From Ascidia mentula (Eukaryota; Chordata; Ascidiacea; Phlebobranchia; Ascidiidae), in NCBI GenBank assembly GCA_947561715.1, contig OX387202.1:10863001-10927000 (forward strand): a stretch of 64,000 nt of DNA, given 5' to 3'. The position numbers were made by a program, and so were the translations under genes. The notes under the pieces were generated by a model. That model was given only the letters and a program-made list of their open reading frames with translations. It was not told where the DNA came from and did no database searches. The stretch's first letter is position 1; every line of letters begins with the position of its first letter. This document shows, piece by piece, positions 36,110-48,022 of the stretch.

Positions 36110-36400
36110 AAAATCAAGCTCCCGGTGCGGTTGGAACTCACGACCCTGGGCTAACCGGGCCAGCGCTCTACCGACTCAGCGGTTTGCTTGACTGCGCTAT
36201 CGACTATTGATCTGAGCTTCGGGAGCTTAGTGGTTTTACAGGGTATAGTGCGGTCAAGGTACACTGGTGCACAAGTTCACAACTTGCCAGGGGATCTTTA
36301 CATATACTTATACGGATCTCCACCACCACTTGGCTGCAATGTCAGTGAACCTTATGATCAAAATACGTGAGCTGAGATCGCCAAATATAAATGTCCTGTG
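36110..36400 (-). mobile_element. tRNA-derived SINE upstream of array gene 1
   Basis: On the minus strand the terminal words GCTCCCG and CGGGAGC could form a full acceptor stem. Between them are an A-box-like GAGTCGGTAGAGCGC, an anticodon-like arm and a T-arm. An insertion of about 40 nt separates the 5' acceptor strand from the D-arm. Homologous copies are at 41.94, 47.65 and 53.07 kb, at the same place in each unit. Confidence 0.7.
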
Positions 36401-36491
36401 CAGTGTGGCGATACTGCCTTGCCATGCGATAGCATATAACACTTCTGCCTTGTCATGCATGTTTTTCTTTTTTAGGCTTTGAATACGAAAT

Positions 36492-39400
36492 ATGAATTTT
36501 TCATCTAACGGCAAGTGCTCACATGGTAAGTTTTATGACGTAAATTATCATCACACATACTTAACGATAAAACGCAGCCCAAACTGACTCAATGAATCTA
36601 CTCAAAGTTAATGTATTTATTACAAACTTCTCAAATATAAGTGAGATTACCAAAAACTTTTACTATTAGGAAGAACATGTAAGAAAAGACGTTGTGAGCC
36701 GTCTTCATAACACGTGTAATTCTGTCAATCAACATTTAACATTCTTTACCTTACGTAGTGGCCAGAATGACGTCATATTTCGACGGAATTGCATCCACAA
36801 TCCGCGATGAATTGGAAAGGTAACAAAAGTATTTAATTAGAAACCCGACATTTTTAAAATCTAACTTGAAAATAACTTAAAATTTATTCTAACGGTAAAA
36901 TAACTTCAGATGCATGTAATGCTATGTGCTATGTAATGTGATATACGCATGTTAACCATAAAACGACAAATAATAACTGTTAAAATAGGGAGAAACAAAT
37001 TAAACGTCGTAACCAGGAAACAAGAAAACGGTATCTTGAAAGTCGGCTTCAAGACAGAAAAGAGGTTAGATGTTGTTTTTACGCTTGTGTAGTTGTGATG
37101 TCATTATTTTTGGCGTCTTTCAAACTACATCGCACATGTAACATAGAACCTTAGTTCCGCAACAAACGTGATAAGAACTGTAAACAAACACAACGAAGCA
37201 GAACTCGTGCCTGAACTGAACAAAGAACCACCACCTTCACCACCACGAACTAGTAAAGAAGAGTTGTACGGGTAAGATACTGGACCAAATTCATTTAGGT
37301 AAGCAAAAGCAAAAACAACAGCGTTTCTGTAAAGGAGTGGAAGAACAGATTTGTTTGAAGACTTGGAGCAATATGCTGTAAACATGGAATCTGAAGATGT
37401 GACTTTTCCGGCTTTAATGAAGCAACTGTTTATTTGGAAACTGACTGACCTTGAAAAAGTTGGTTTCGATTTCTTTATTGTTAAAGGAACCTTTGAAATT
37501 TGATTAGTTTAATATTGTTCTACTGTTTGATTTTTGTATTTTAACAATGTTGTTTTAAGGTAAGGATTCTGTTCCACTGGATAAGTTCTCAAGATTTAAA
37601 TCAGATAAAATTCCCTGAAAAACTTGCAGCAGATTCACCGTTTGGTCAGCTGAAGGCAATTAAAGAAGAAAGATCGAGTTACCACCACGTGTTTCAGCGA
37701 TTGTGTCGGTAAAACTTGTTTGCGCAATTTTTAAATACATGCATTCTTTAATTTGATGTAGTTAACAGTGTTCACAATAAGTTTTATGTTTTTAAGTGCT
37801 GCTGGAATTCATTGCAAAGTTATCAAGGGTTACGTAAAAGGTGTTGGATACTATCCTGATCACTCATTTTCTGCCAATCCTCATCAATGTCGTGGAACTT
37901 GGAATGCTGTTCTTATCAACAATGAGTGGAGGTTTATTGACACCCTTTGGGGAGCAAGAAGTCGTGATGGTATTAAAGAGGTTTACTGGCATTGTAGCCA
38001 AACTACATCAGTCACTTTTTTTAAAAAAAAATCAAGCTCCCGGTGAGGTTTGAACTCCCAACCTTGGAATAAACAGACCGAATGCTCTGCTGAGGGTATA
38101 TTGGGGGCAACACACGCAGGTGGAAAGCCCAGGGAGTTAAACCTCACCGGGAGTTTTATTCTCTCCCGACTTGTGCTGATCCAGCTTGGTTTCGATGCCA
38201 GTGAACCTAATAATAAATACGTTAGCTGAGGTATTCTAGTAGGGGCCTACGCCGTTGGATCATCCTGCAATAACATCAAACAAAGTTGTAGCGAACACAG
38301 TGTAATATTTTACTTCGCTTGTCCTGATGAAGGTTGTTGAATAAAGTCCGAAACGTCGTCCAAACAAGTTTTTTGCCAGAAGAGCCTTAAATTATTGAAC
38401 ACCAATATTACAGATACAGTTTCGAATTTCATATTAATATTACACAGTGTTCGCTACACTATTCCAGTGTTGTTGTTTTTTACCTAAAACTGGATAAAGG
38501 CATTAAGTTTTCTGTTCACAAATAGTTTCACTTCTTTATCAGAAACAACAGGGGCACTTACGTACAAATTTATTGAGTTTTGGTTTCTCACGGATCCAGA
38601 CAAGTTTATCTCAAGCCATTACGCGGATGAATCCGCTTGGCAACTTTTGCATCAACCAATAGCACTTGATCAATTTGAGGTAAAAAAAATTGTATCTGTT
38701 TTAGTATTGTGATAAGAGAAAATTTTATTATAACATACTGCATCTGGACAACTGGATTCGCCTGAACTGTATATTTGGGTGATACATTCAACATATAACA
38801 AACAGCGTTATCATCAGGGGTTTTGTGTTATCCCCTTCTTATAACGCAGTAATATTTCATGCAATGGCATGATTGGCAGGATCGCCCCACTGCGCAGGTC
38901 CTTGCTTGGCGATCACAGCTATCGTATCGCGATCATTAGGTTTGCAGGCTTGGCAGCCCAGGCATTGCAGCCTAGCTGGATCAGCCACTTTCTTATAATT
39001 TGCAAACCGGTTGTTCTAAATGGCACCCTGCTTAAATTGGTTCCATATTATTTTGATAGAAACTCTTCTTAACACTTTTGGGTGTCGTCACTGGTTGCAA
39101 GCCAGATATTTTAAACACTGTATGCAAATTCCAGTTTTCCCTCAAACTATCAGGTTTTAATGAAAAACGCTAGAATAATTCGTCATGTGAAACACAATAT
39201 TATTATTATTGCAATTGTTTTAACACACTTGTTTGTTAGATGTCCGTCATAAAAAGGCCGATGTTTTACCAACTCAAACTTGTATCACACCAGAATGCAA
39301 TTGTACAAACAGACGAAACTGGGTTTGTAAAAGTAACACTAAATTATGGGGGACGTGACGTCACATTTTTATCAACTCTCCATGAAAAAGTTGAAAGCAA

Positions 39401-39655
39401 GTTGCAAGACGAAGTGCTGAATTCTGTTAAGATCAACCGAAGTAAAGACGAACAGGTAAGAATTAAAACAAAAACAAAGTGCAGCGATATTGTAAAGGTT
39501 TGATTAAATCTGTTTTACAGTTGTTCGAGGTTCGCCTTCGTAAACCTGGGCAATATATTTTGACCATATTAGGAAGACCATCAAGTGACAAAATATGGAC
39601 GTATATATGTCGTTATCAAATAGACGGCTCCAAGATTAAATCCGACACTGAGTAA
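36492..39655 (+). CDS. KY/hillarin-like pseudo-transglutaminase, array gene 1
   Basis: Ten exons with GT..AG borders and consistent phases: 36492-36525, 36759-36819, 36989-37064, 37147-37271, 37335-37458, 37560-37708, 37797-37969, 38543-38679, 39240-39455 and 39521-39655. They sum to 1,230 nt, 409 residues, with no signal peptide or membrane segment. Order: short N terminus, charged helix (about 33-57), Pro-rich linker, transglutaminase-core domain (about 105-245), then the KY-specific FWFLTDPDKF...SAWQLL segment and a beta-rich C-terminal domain. Relatives are human KY, a muscle Z-disc protein, and leech hillarin. Aligned without gaps to the usual K-G-x-C-x-G-Y-x-x-L-F-x-x-x-C motif, the catalytic Cys is Arg178. 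The His of HAWN is Gly223 (RGTWNAV), and only Asp238 (FIDT) remains. A protease or transglutaminase activity is therefore unlikely; a scaffold role is inferred. Confidence 0.85.
38037..38153. repeat. Inverted repeat from SINE-like ends, intron 7 of gene 1
   Basis: CTCCCGGTGAGGTTT at 38037 and its complement near 38139-38153 form a 15-bp stem that extends with one unpaired base to about 21 bp. The arms resemble the T-arm end of the local SINE. Same structure in intron 7 of genes 2 (43.87-43.99 kb) and 3 (49.57-49.69 kb, one mismatch). Confidence 0.75.
38288..38457. mobile_element. Foldback-type element in intron 7 of gene 1
   Basis: GTAGCGAACACAGTGTAATATT at 38288 and its near-exact complement at 38436-38457 (one mismatch) are terminal inverted repeats. 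Inside is a CTGATGA...CGAAAC word. Same in genes 2 and 3. A fuller version is at 55.2-55.56 kb. Confidence 0.7.
38318..38372 (+). ncRNA. Weak hammerhead-like motif in intron 7
   Basis: CTGATGA and CGAAAC are 14-18 nt apart and flanked by CTTGT and ACAAG, which could pair as stem I, with GTC in the expected cleavage region. Stem II pairs poorly (only GG/CC). Repeated at about 44.15 and 49.86 kb. Tentative. Confidence 0.3.
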
Positions 39656-42325
39656 ACGAAGGAGAATACAAACTTCAAACTATACATATTATGTATATTC
39701 AGTAGTGTGTGTTGCCGATAACTGAAACGTATACTTGCATTATTTTTCACTCTTATACGAGCATGTGATCCATAATGTTCGGTAAGCTACTTACAGTGCA
39801 AACTGTTTCGACCAATAACATCTCATCAGTGCAACTGGAGGGTGTAGTTCTGGACTAAATGGTAAAATTTGTCACGCGTTTCATCGCTTTCGCCTCGTTT
39901 AACCGTTGCCATGTAAGTAAGCAATCTGTCAATAATTCTATCATCTCATACGACTGTTTGCATCATTCATTGTTGCCTAACTGAAAGTGTATATCTGAAT
40001 TTGGACAAAAAAATAATGTAACTTGTCAATTTCATGAAACAAAACGTGTCTTTTTGTGATCTGGAGCTGACAGTTTTCTTGAAGTTTAATTGTACGTAAA
40101 ACACTTCGCCACCTAAGTTGACATAGGAGCCACGTCAACAACGCTGACATTTCTGCAGGTGTAATTAAATACTTTTTAATTTTGTCTGCAGTTGATATAA
40201 CCTGATGCGAAGTAACTATGAACTTGATCAATCATTGGCAAGATTTATTAATCATCTTTGATGTTAAGACCATGCTTAAATTCCCGAAAAGAGCGTAAGT
40301 AAACACCGAGTCCCATTAGTAAACTTCTTTACATGGGGAAAGAGTCTCGTTTACGTAGTGAAAGTAATCGTTGCGACCTTCGCTACAGCGTATGGAGATA
40401 TATTTTGCTCGTTTCGTATAATAGGCAGAAACACTTGTTCCAGTAAAATCCGCTTATTTTAACCACTAAGATAAAAAAAAACTTATTTAGAATACAGCCT
40501 CATAAATATCGTCATTAGATGCATCCATGCCGTAGGTAAGGTCATTTTTAAAGCAACAGTGATATGAAGTAATAAATGTCGAACCTGGTTGCTGAAATAA
40601 ACATTACAGCTTATTGTATTATTTCATTAAAAAACACGTAGTCCTGAGGTACAAGGCCTACGGTTTTTCATAACGATTTTTTCGTGACAATGAAATTTCG
40701 ATAAATCTAATATTATAAACTGTAGAACCAGGCGTGCTATTGTATGCTGCTTTTTCCAGGCTTAATTGCTCATACACGATGTTTGTGACGAGGACCCTAT
40801 AAGGGCACAATAGCTACACTGCTGAGACATATCAAGTCAAAACAGTTTGAACTGTGCGAAAATGCAGTTCACGGATTGTGACTCAAGGGTTTCTCCTTTC
40901 TGTTTTTTTTTGTTACATTGGTGCAAGCGGTAGATACCGTTGGTCACAATCTGCACTCGATTCATTGTGATTGGCATGTATGCTTTTAATTGTTTAGTTT
41001 ATAACAATGTACAACCGTTTGCTTAATATAATATCTTTTGCAACATACAAATAAAGTCTATTGCGGTTATTTTACACTCGTTTATCACACAACAATGCAC
41101 CATCTATTTGTTTGTTTTGTTCTTAAAGAGCCTCATCTGATTTTTTCATCGTTGATTAATCATGGTCGGATTTTTTCGCCCGTGTTCGGTCATGCGCAAC
41201 CACCTTCAGCGAGGTGTGATAAGGTTGATCAGACCATCACAGTTTTAAGACAAAGTAACGTTGCAAGGGTTTGTCTATTATTAAACTTCAATACCGATTA
41301 GACTTTAGTGCTAAACGTCGAAATTTCAAGTAGCATTTTAAAGGAATATTTTGACAATGCATAATTTCAAGCACAAACGTGGAAGTGTATTTTTGCAACT
41401 AAATCGTAATATAACAAAACTAATGACAAAGCAAGATTTAAAATTTGTCAATAGTTGCAAACAATTTGTAACAGTTTGGCTATAATCTGATTTAGTTGTT
41501 AGAATGCTTTTTCGTGCTACATTAAAGGGCTATTACTTGATTGTGCACAGGTGTTTCATTCAGGCAACATGGTATCTGGCGTGAACACCGTGTAGCCTCT
41601 TGTTTTAGCGCGTGATCATGCGCTTTGTTTGTTGACTTTTCGAGCGTTGCCCTTCGACACTGTCAATTGATTTGGAATACTTTAACCCAAGTATTATGTT
41701 ACCTGGCTAACTGCGGAGTCCATGTTAGTTCAGTTTTGAGATATACCTCGTTAAATAGATCAAGCATGTTTTCCATGTATTCCCATGCACAACAGTTTTT
41801 CCTGCAAGGTTTAGTTCTTTTTAATGCGATCTACCATAACATATGCCAGAGACACAAATATGGCTATTAACAAATCATGTAAGGTTCAGTTGCATCACAG
41901 CCAAGCTGGATCAGCCACCCAACAAGTCGAAGCGATATCTGAAAAATCAAGCTCCCGGTGCGGTTTGAACTCACGACCCTGGGCTAACCGGGCCCAACGC
42001 TCTACCGACTCAGCGGTTTGCTTGACTGCGCTATCGACTATTGATCTGAGCTTCGGGAGCTTAGCGGTTTTACAGGGTATAGTGCGGTCAAGGTACACTG
42101 TTGCACAAGTCCACAATTTGCCAGGGGATCTTTACATGTACTTATACGGATCTCCACCACCACTTGGCTGCAATGTCAGTGAACCTTATGATCAAAATAC
42201 GTGAGCTGAGATCGCCAAATATAAATGTCCTGTGCAGTGTGGCGATACTGCCTTGCCATGCGATAGCATATAACACTTCTGCCTTGTCATGCATGTTTTT
42301 CTTCTTTAGGCTTTGAATACGAAAT
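39656..42325. repeat. KY array spacer 1
   Basis: Near-identical to 33.80-36.49 kb and 45.49-48.02 kb. It carries the hammerhead-like motif at about 39783-39836 (-), where one stem II base is changed (GATG against GGTC), the reversed ABCB6-like flank and a SINE at 41.94 kb. No gene. Confidence 0.85.
41945..42235 (-). mobile_element. tRNA-derived SINE upstream of array gene 2
   Basis: Same element as at 36.1 kb; here the B-box region reads GAGTTCAAACC on the minus strand, close to consensus. Duplicated with the array unit. Confidence 0.7.
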
Positions 42326-45300
42326 ATGAATTTTTCATCCAACGACAAGTGCTCACATGGTAAGTTTTATGACGTAAATTATCATCACACATCTTTAACG
42401 ATAAAACAACAGCCTAAACTGACTCAATGAATCTACTCAAAGTTAATGTATTTAATACAAACTTCTCAAATGTAAACGAGATTACCTAAAACTGTTACTA
42501 TTAGGAAGAACATGTAAGAAAAGACGTTGTGAGCCGTCTTCATAACACGTGTAATTTCTGTCGATCATTATTTAACATTCTTTACCTTACGTAGTGGCCA
42601 GAATGACGTCATATTTCGACGGAATTGCATCCACAATCCGCGATGAATTGGAAAGGTAACAAAAGTAATTAGAAACCCGACATTTTGAAAATCTAACTTG
42701 AAAATAACTTAAAATTTATTCTAACGGTAAAATAACTTCAGATGCATGTAATGCTATGTGCTATGTAATGTGATATACGCATGTTAACCATAAAACGACA
42801 AATAATAACTGTTAAAATAGGGAGAAACAAATTAAACGTCGTAACCAGGAAACAAGAAAACGGTATCTTGAAAGTCGGCTTCAAGACAGAAAAGAGGTTA
42901 GATGTTGTTTTTACGCTTGTGTAGTTGTGATGTCATTATTTTTGGCGTCTTTCAAACTACATCGCACATGTAACATAGAACCTTAGTTCCGCAACAAACG
43001 TGATAAGAACTGTAAACAAACACAACGAAGCAGAACTCGTGCCTGAACTGAACAAAGAACCACCACCTTCACCACCACGAACTAGTAAAGAAGAGTTGTA
43101 CGGGTAAGATACTGGACCAAATTCATTTAGGTAAGCAAAAGCAAAAACAACAGCGTTTCTGTAAAGGAGTGGAAGAACAGATTTGTTTGAAGACTTGGAG
43201 CAATATGCTGTAAACATGGAATCTGAAGATGTGACTTTTCCGGCTTTAATGAAGCAACTGTTTATTTGGAAACTGACTGACCTTGAAAAAGTTGGTTTCG
43301 ATTTCTTTATTGTTAAAGGAACCTTTGAAATTTGATTAGTTTAATATTGTTCTACTGTTTGATTTTTGTATTTTAACAATGTTGTTTTAAGGTAAGGATT
43401 CTGTTCCACTGGATAAGTTCTCAAAATTTAAATCAGATAAAATTCCCTGAAAAACTTGCAGCAGATTCACCGTTTGGTCAGCTGAAGGCAATTAAAGAAG
43501 AAAGATCGAGTTACCACCACGTGTTTCAGCGATTGTGTCGGTAAAACTTGTTTGCGCAATTTTTAAATACATGCATTCTTTAATTTGATGTAGTTAACAG
43601 TGTTCACAATAAGTTTTATGTTTTTAAGTGCTGCTGGAATTCATTGCAAAGTTATCAAGGGTTACGTAAAAGGTGTTGGATACTATCCTGATCACTCATT
43701 TTCTGCCAATCCTCATCAATGTCGTGGAACTTGGAATGCTGTTCTTATCAACAATGAGTGGAGGTTTATTGACACCCTTTGGGGAGCAAGAAGTCGTGAT
43801 GGTATTAAAGAGGTTTACTGGCATTGTAGCCAAACTACATCAGTCACTTTTTTTTAAAAAAAATCAAGCTCCCGGTGAGGTTTGAACTTCCAACCATGGA
43901 ATAAACAGACCGAATGCTCTGCTGAGGGTATATTGGGGGCAACACACGCAGGTGGAAAGCCCAGGGAGTTAAAGCCTCACCGGGAGTTTTATTCTCTCCC
44001 GACTTGTGCTGATCTAGCTTGGTTTCGATGCCAGTGAACCTAATAATAAATAGGTTAGCTGAGGTAGTCTAGTAGGGGCCTGCGCCGTCGGACCATCCTG
44101 CAATAGCATCAAACAAAGTTGTAGCGAACACAGTGTAATATTTTACTTCGCTTGTCCTGATGAAGGTTGTTGAATAAAGTCCGAAACGTCGTCCAAACAA
44201 GTTTTTTTGCCAGAAGAGCCTTAAATTATTGAACACCAATATTACAGATACAGTTTCGAATTTCATATTAATATTACACAGTGTTCGCTACACTATTCAA
44301 GTGTTGTTGTTTTTTACCTAAAACTGGATAAAGGCATTAAGTTTTCTGTTCACAAATAGTTTCACTTCTTTATCAGAAACAACAGGGGCACTTACGTACA
44401 AATTTATTGAGTTTTGGTTTCTCACGGATCCAGACAAGTTTATCTCAAGCCATTACGCGGATGAATCCGCTTGGCAACTTTTGCATCAACCAATAGCACT
44501 TGATCAATTTGAGGTAAAAAAAATTGTATCTGTTTTAGTATTGTGATAAGAGAAAATTTTATTATAACATACTGCATCTGGACAACTGGATTCGCCTGAA
44601 CTGTATATTTGGGTGATACATTCAACATATAACAAACAGCGTTATCATCAGGGGTTTTGTGTTATCCCCTTCTTATAACGCAGTAATATTTCATGCAATG
44701 GCATGATTGGCAGGATCGCCCCACTGCGCAGGTCCTTGCTTGGCGATCACAGCTATCGTATCGCGATCATTAGGTTTGCAGGCTTGGCAGCCCAGGCATT
44801 GCAGCCTAGCTGGATCAGCCACTTTCTTATAATTTGCAAACCGGTTGTTCTAAATGGCACCCTGCTTAAATTGGTTCCATATTATTTTGATAGAAACTCT
44901 TCTTAACACTTTTGGGTGTCGTCACTGGTTGCAAGCCAGATATTTTAAACACTGTATGCAAATTCCAGTTTTCCCTCAAACTATCAGGTTTTAATGAAAA
45001 ACGCTAGAATAATTCGTCATGTGAAACACAATATTATTATTATTGCAATTGTTTTAACACACTTGTTTGTTAGATGTCCGTCATAAAAAGGCCGATGTTT
45101 TACCAACTCAAACTTGTATCACACCAGAATGCAATTGTACAAACAGACGAAACTGGGTTTGTAAAAGTAACACTAAATTATGGGGGACGTGACGTCACAT
45201 TTTTATCAACTCTCCATGAAAAAGTTGAAAGCAAGTTGCAAGACGAAGTGCTGAATTCTGTTAAGATCAACCGAAGTAAAGACGAACAGGTAAGAATTAA

Positions 45301-45489
45301 AACAAAAACAAAGTGCAGCGATATTGTAAAGGTTTGATTAAATCTGTTTTACAGTTGTTCGAGGTTCGCCTTCGTAAACCTGGGCAATATATTTTGACCA
45401 TATTAGGAAGACCATCAAGTGACAAAATATGGACGTATATATGTCGTTATCAAATAGACGGCTCCAAGATTAAATCCGACACTGAGTAA
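42326..45489 (+). CDS. KY/hillarin-like pseudo-transglutaminase, array gene 2
   Basis: Exons 42326-42359, 42595-42655, 42821-42896, 42979-43103, 43167-43290, 43392-43540, 43629-43801, 44377-44513, 45074-45289 and 45355-45489; 409 residues. Almost identical to gene 1 in exons and introns, shifted by 5,832-5,834 bp. It differs by, for example, Asp for Gly in the N-terminal MNFSSNDKCSH. Catalytic Cys to Arg and His to Gly as in gene 1, with FIDTLWGAR. The frame is open throughout and splice sites are intact, so it can encode protein. Such high identity over introns as well as exons points to very recent duplication or gene conversion. An assembly duplicate of gene 1 cannot be excluded, but spacer differences argue against it. 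Confidence 0.85.
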
Positions 45490-47323
45490 ACGAAGGAGAA
45501 TACAAACTACAAACTATACATATCATGTATATTCAGTAGTGTGTGTTGCCGATAACTGAAACGTATACTTGCATTATTTTTCACTCTTATACGAGCATGT
45601 GATCCATAATGTTCGGTAAGCTACTTACAGTGCAAACTGTTTCGACCAATAAGATCTCATCAGTGCAACTGGAGGGTGTAGTTCTGGACTAAATGGTAAA
45701 ATTTGTCACGCGTTTCATCGCTTTCGCCTCGTTTAACCGTTGCCATGTAAGTAAGAAATCTGTCAATAATTCTATCATCTCATACGACTGTTTGCATCAT
45801 TCATTGTTGCCTAACTGAAAGTGTATATCTGAATTTGGACAAAAAAATAATGTAACTTGTCAATTTCATGAAACAAAACGTGTCTTTTTGTGATCTGGAG
45901 CTGACAGTTTTCTTGAAGTTTAATTGTACGTAAAACACTTGTCGCCACCTAAGTTGACATAGGAGCCACGTCAACAACGCTGACATTTCTGCAGGTGTAA
46001 TTAAATACTTTTTAATTTTGTCTGCAGTTGATATAACCTGATGCGAAGTAACTATGAACTTGATCAATCATTGGCAAGATTTATTAATCATCTTTGATGT
46101 TAAGACCATGCTTAAATTCCCGAAAAGAGCGTAAGTAAACACCGAGTCCCATTAGTAAACTTCTTTACATGGGGAAAGAGTCTCGTTTACGTAGTGAAAG
46201 TAATCGTTGCGACCTTCGCTACAGCGTATGGAGATATATTTTGCTCGTTTCGTCTAATAGGCAGAAACACTTGTTCCAGTAAAATCCGCTTATTTTAACC
46301 ACTAAGATAAAAAAAAACTTATTTAGAATACAGCCTCATAAATATCGTCATTAGATGCATCCATGCCGTAGGTAAGGTCATTTTTAAAGCAACAGTGATA
46401 TGAAGTAATAAATGTCTAACCTGGTTGCTGAAATAAACATTACAGCTTATTGTATTATTTCATTAAAAAACACGTAGTCCTGAGGTACAAGGCCTACGGT
46501 TTTACATAACGATTTTTTCGTGACAATGAAATTTCGATAAATCTAATATTATAAACTGTAGAACCAGGCGTGCTATTGTATGCTGCTTTTTCCAGGCTTA
46601 ATTGCTCATACACGATGTTTGTGACGAGGACCCTATAAGGGCACAATAGCTACACTGCTGAGACATATCAAGTCAAAACAGTTTGAACTGTGCGAAAATG
46701 CAGTTCACGGATTGTGACTCAAGGGTTTCTCCTTTCTGTTTTTTTTTTGTTACATTGGTGCAAGCGGTAGATACCGTTGGTCACAATCTGCACTCGATTC
46801 ATTGTGATTGGCATGTATCCTTTTAATTGTTTAGTTTATAGCAACGTACAACCGTTTGCTTAATATAATATCTTTTGCAACATACAAATAAAGTCTATTG
46901 CGGTTATTTTACACTCGTTTATCACACAACAATGCACCATCTATTTGTTTGTTTTGTTCTTAAAGAGCCTCATCTGATTTTTTCATGGTTGATTAATCAT
47001 GGTCGGATTTTTTCGCCCGTGTTCGGTCATGCGCAACCACCTTCAGCGATGTGTGATAAGGTTGATCAGACCATCACAGTTTTAAGACAAAGTAACGTTG
47101 CAAGGGTTTGTCTATTATTAAACTTCAATACCGATTAGACTTTGGTGCTAAACGTCAAAATTTCAAGTAGCATTTTAAAGGAATATTTTGACAATGCTTA
47201 ATTTCAAGCACAAACGTGGAAGTGTATTTTTGCAACTAAATCGTAATATAACAAAACTAATAACAAAGCAAGATTTAAAATTTGTCAATAGTTGCAAACA
47301 ATTTGTAACAGTTTGGCAATAAT

Positions 47324-47410
47324 CTGATTTAGTTGTTAGAGTGCTTTTTCGTGCTACATTAAAATCTGATTTAGTTGTTAGAGTGCTTTTTCGTGCCACA
47401 TTAAAGGGCT
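47324..47410. repeat. 43-bp tandem duplication in spacer 2
   Basis: AATCTGATTTAGTTGTTAGA and the following bases through CATTAA occur twice in a row here but once in the other spacers. Confidence 0.88.
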
Positions 47411-47644
47411 ATTACTTGATTGTGCACAGGTGTTTCATTCAGGCAACATGGTATCTCGCGTGAACACCGTGTAGCCTTTTGTTTTAGAGCGTGATCATGC
47501 GCTTTGTTTGTTGACTTTTCGAGCGTTGCCCTTCGACACTGTCATTTGATTTGGAATACTTGTAAGGTTCAAATCATGTAAGGTTCAGTTGCATCACAGC
47601 CAAGCTGGATCAGCCACCCGACAAGTCGAAGCGATATCTGAAAA

Positions 47645-47930
47645 ATCAAGCTCCCAGTGCGGCTTGAACTCACGACCCTGGGCTAACCGGGCCCAACGCT
47701 CTACCGACTCACAGGTTTGCTTGACTGCGCTATCGACTATTGATCTGAGCTTCGGGAGCTTAGCGGTTTTACAGGGTATAGTGCGGTCAAGGTACACTGG
47801 TGCACAAGTCCACAACTTGCCAGGGGATCTTTACATATACTTATACGGACCTCCACCACCACTTGGCTGCATGTCAGTGAACCTTATGATCTAAATACGT
47901 GAGCAGAGATCGCCAAATATAAATGTCCTG
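47645..47930 (-). mobile_element. tRNA-derived SINE upstream of array gene 3
   Basis: Same insertion as at 36.1 and 41.9 kb, carried along by unit duplication, with small substitutions. Confidence 0.7.
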
Positions 47931-48022
47931 TGCAGTGTGGCGATACTGCTTTGCCATGCGATAGCATATAACACATCTGCCTTGTATGCATGTTTTTCTT
48001 TTTTAGGCTTTGAATACGAAAT

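Larger units (their letters stand above)
33804..36491. repeat. KY array spacer 0
   Basis: Spacer between the orphan 3' end and array gene 1. It recurs downstream of genes 1 and 2 with high identity, and in shortened form after genes 3 and 4. It contains the two hammerhead-like motifs, the reversed ABCB6-like 3' flank (34.43-34.69 kb) and a SINE at 36.1 kb. No gene of its own. Confidence 0.85.
45490..48022. repeat. KY array spacer 2
   Basis: As spacer 1, with the hammerhead-like motif at about 45617-45669 (-; stem II GATC/GGTC intact), a 43-bp tandem duplication at about 47324-47410, and a deletion of roughly 0.2 kb before the SINE at 47.59-47.90 kb relative to spacers 0 and 1. No gene. Confidence 0.85.

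Noticed and set aside
37125..37385. Minus-strand 86-codon frame repeated at 42957, 48658 and 54041
   Set aside because: It is antisense to exons 4-5 and the intron between them of the KY-like genes; its conservation follows from unit duplication.
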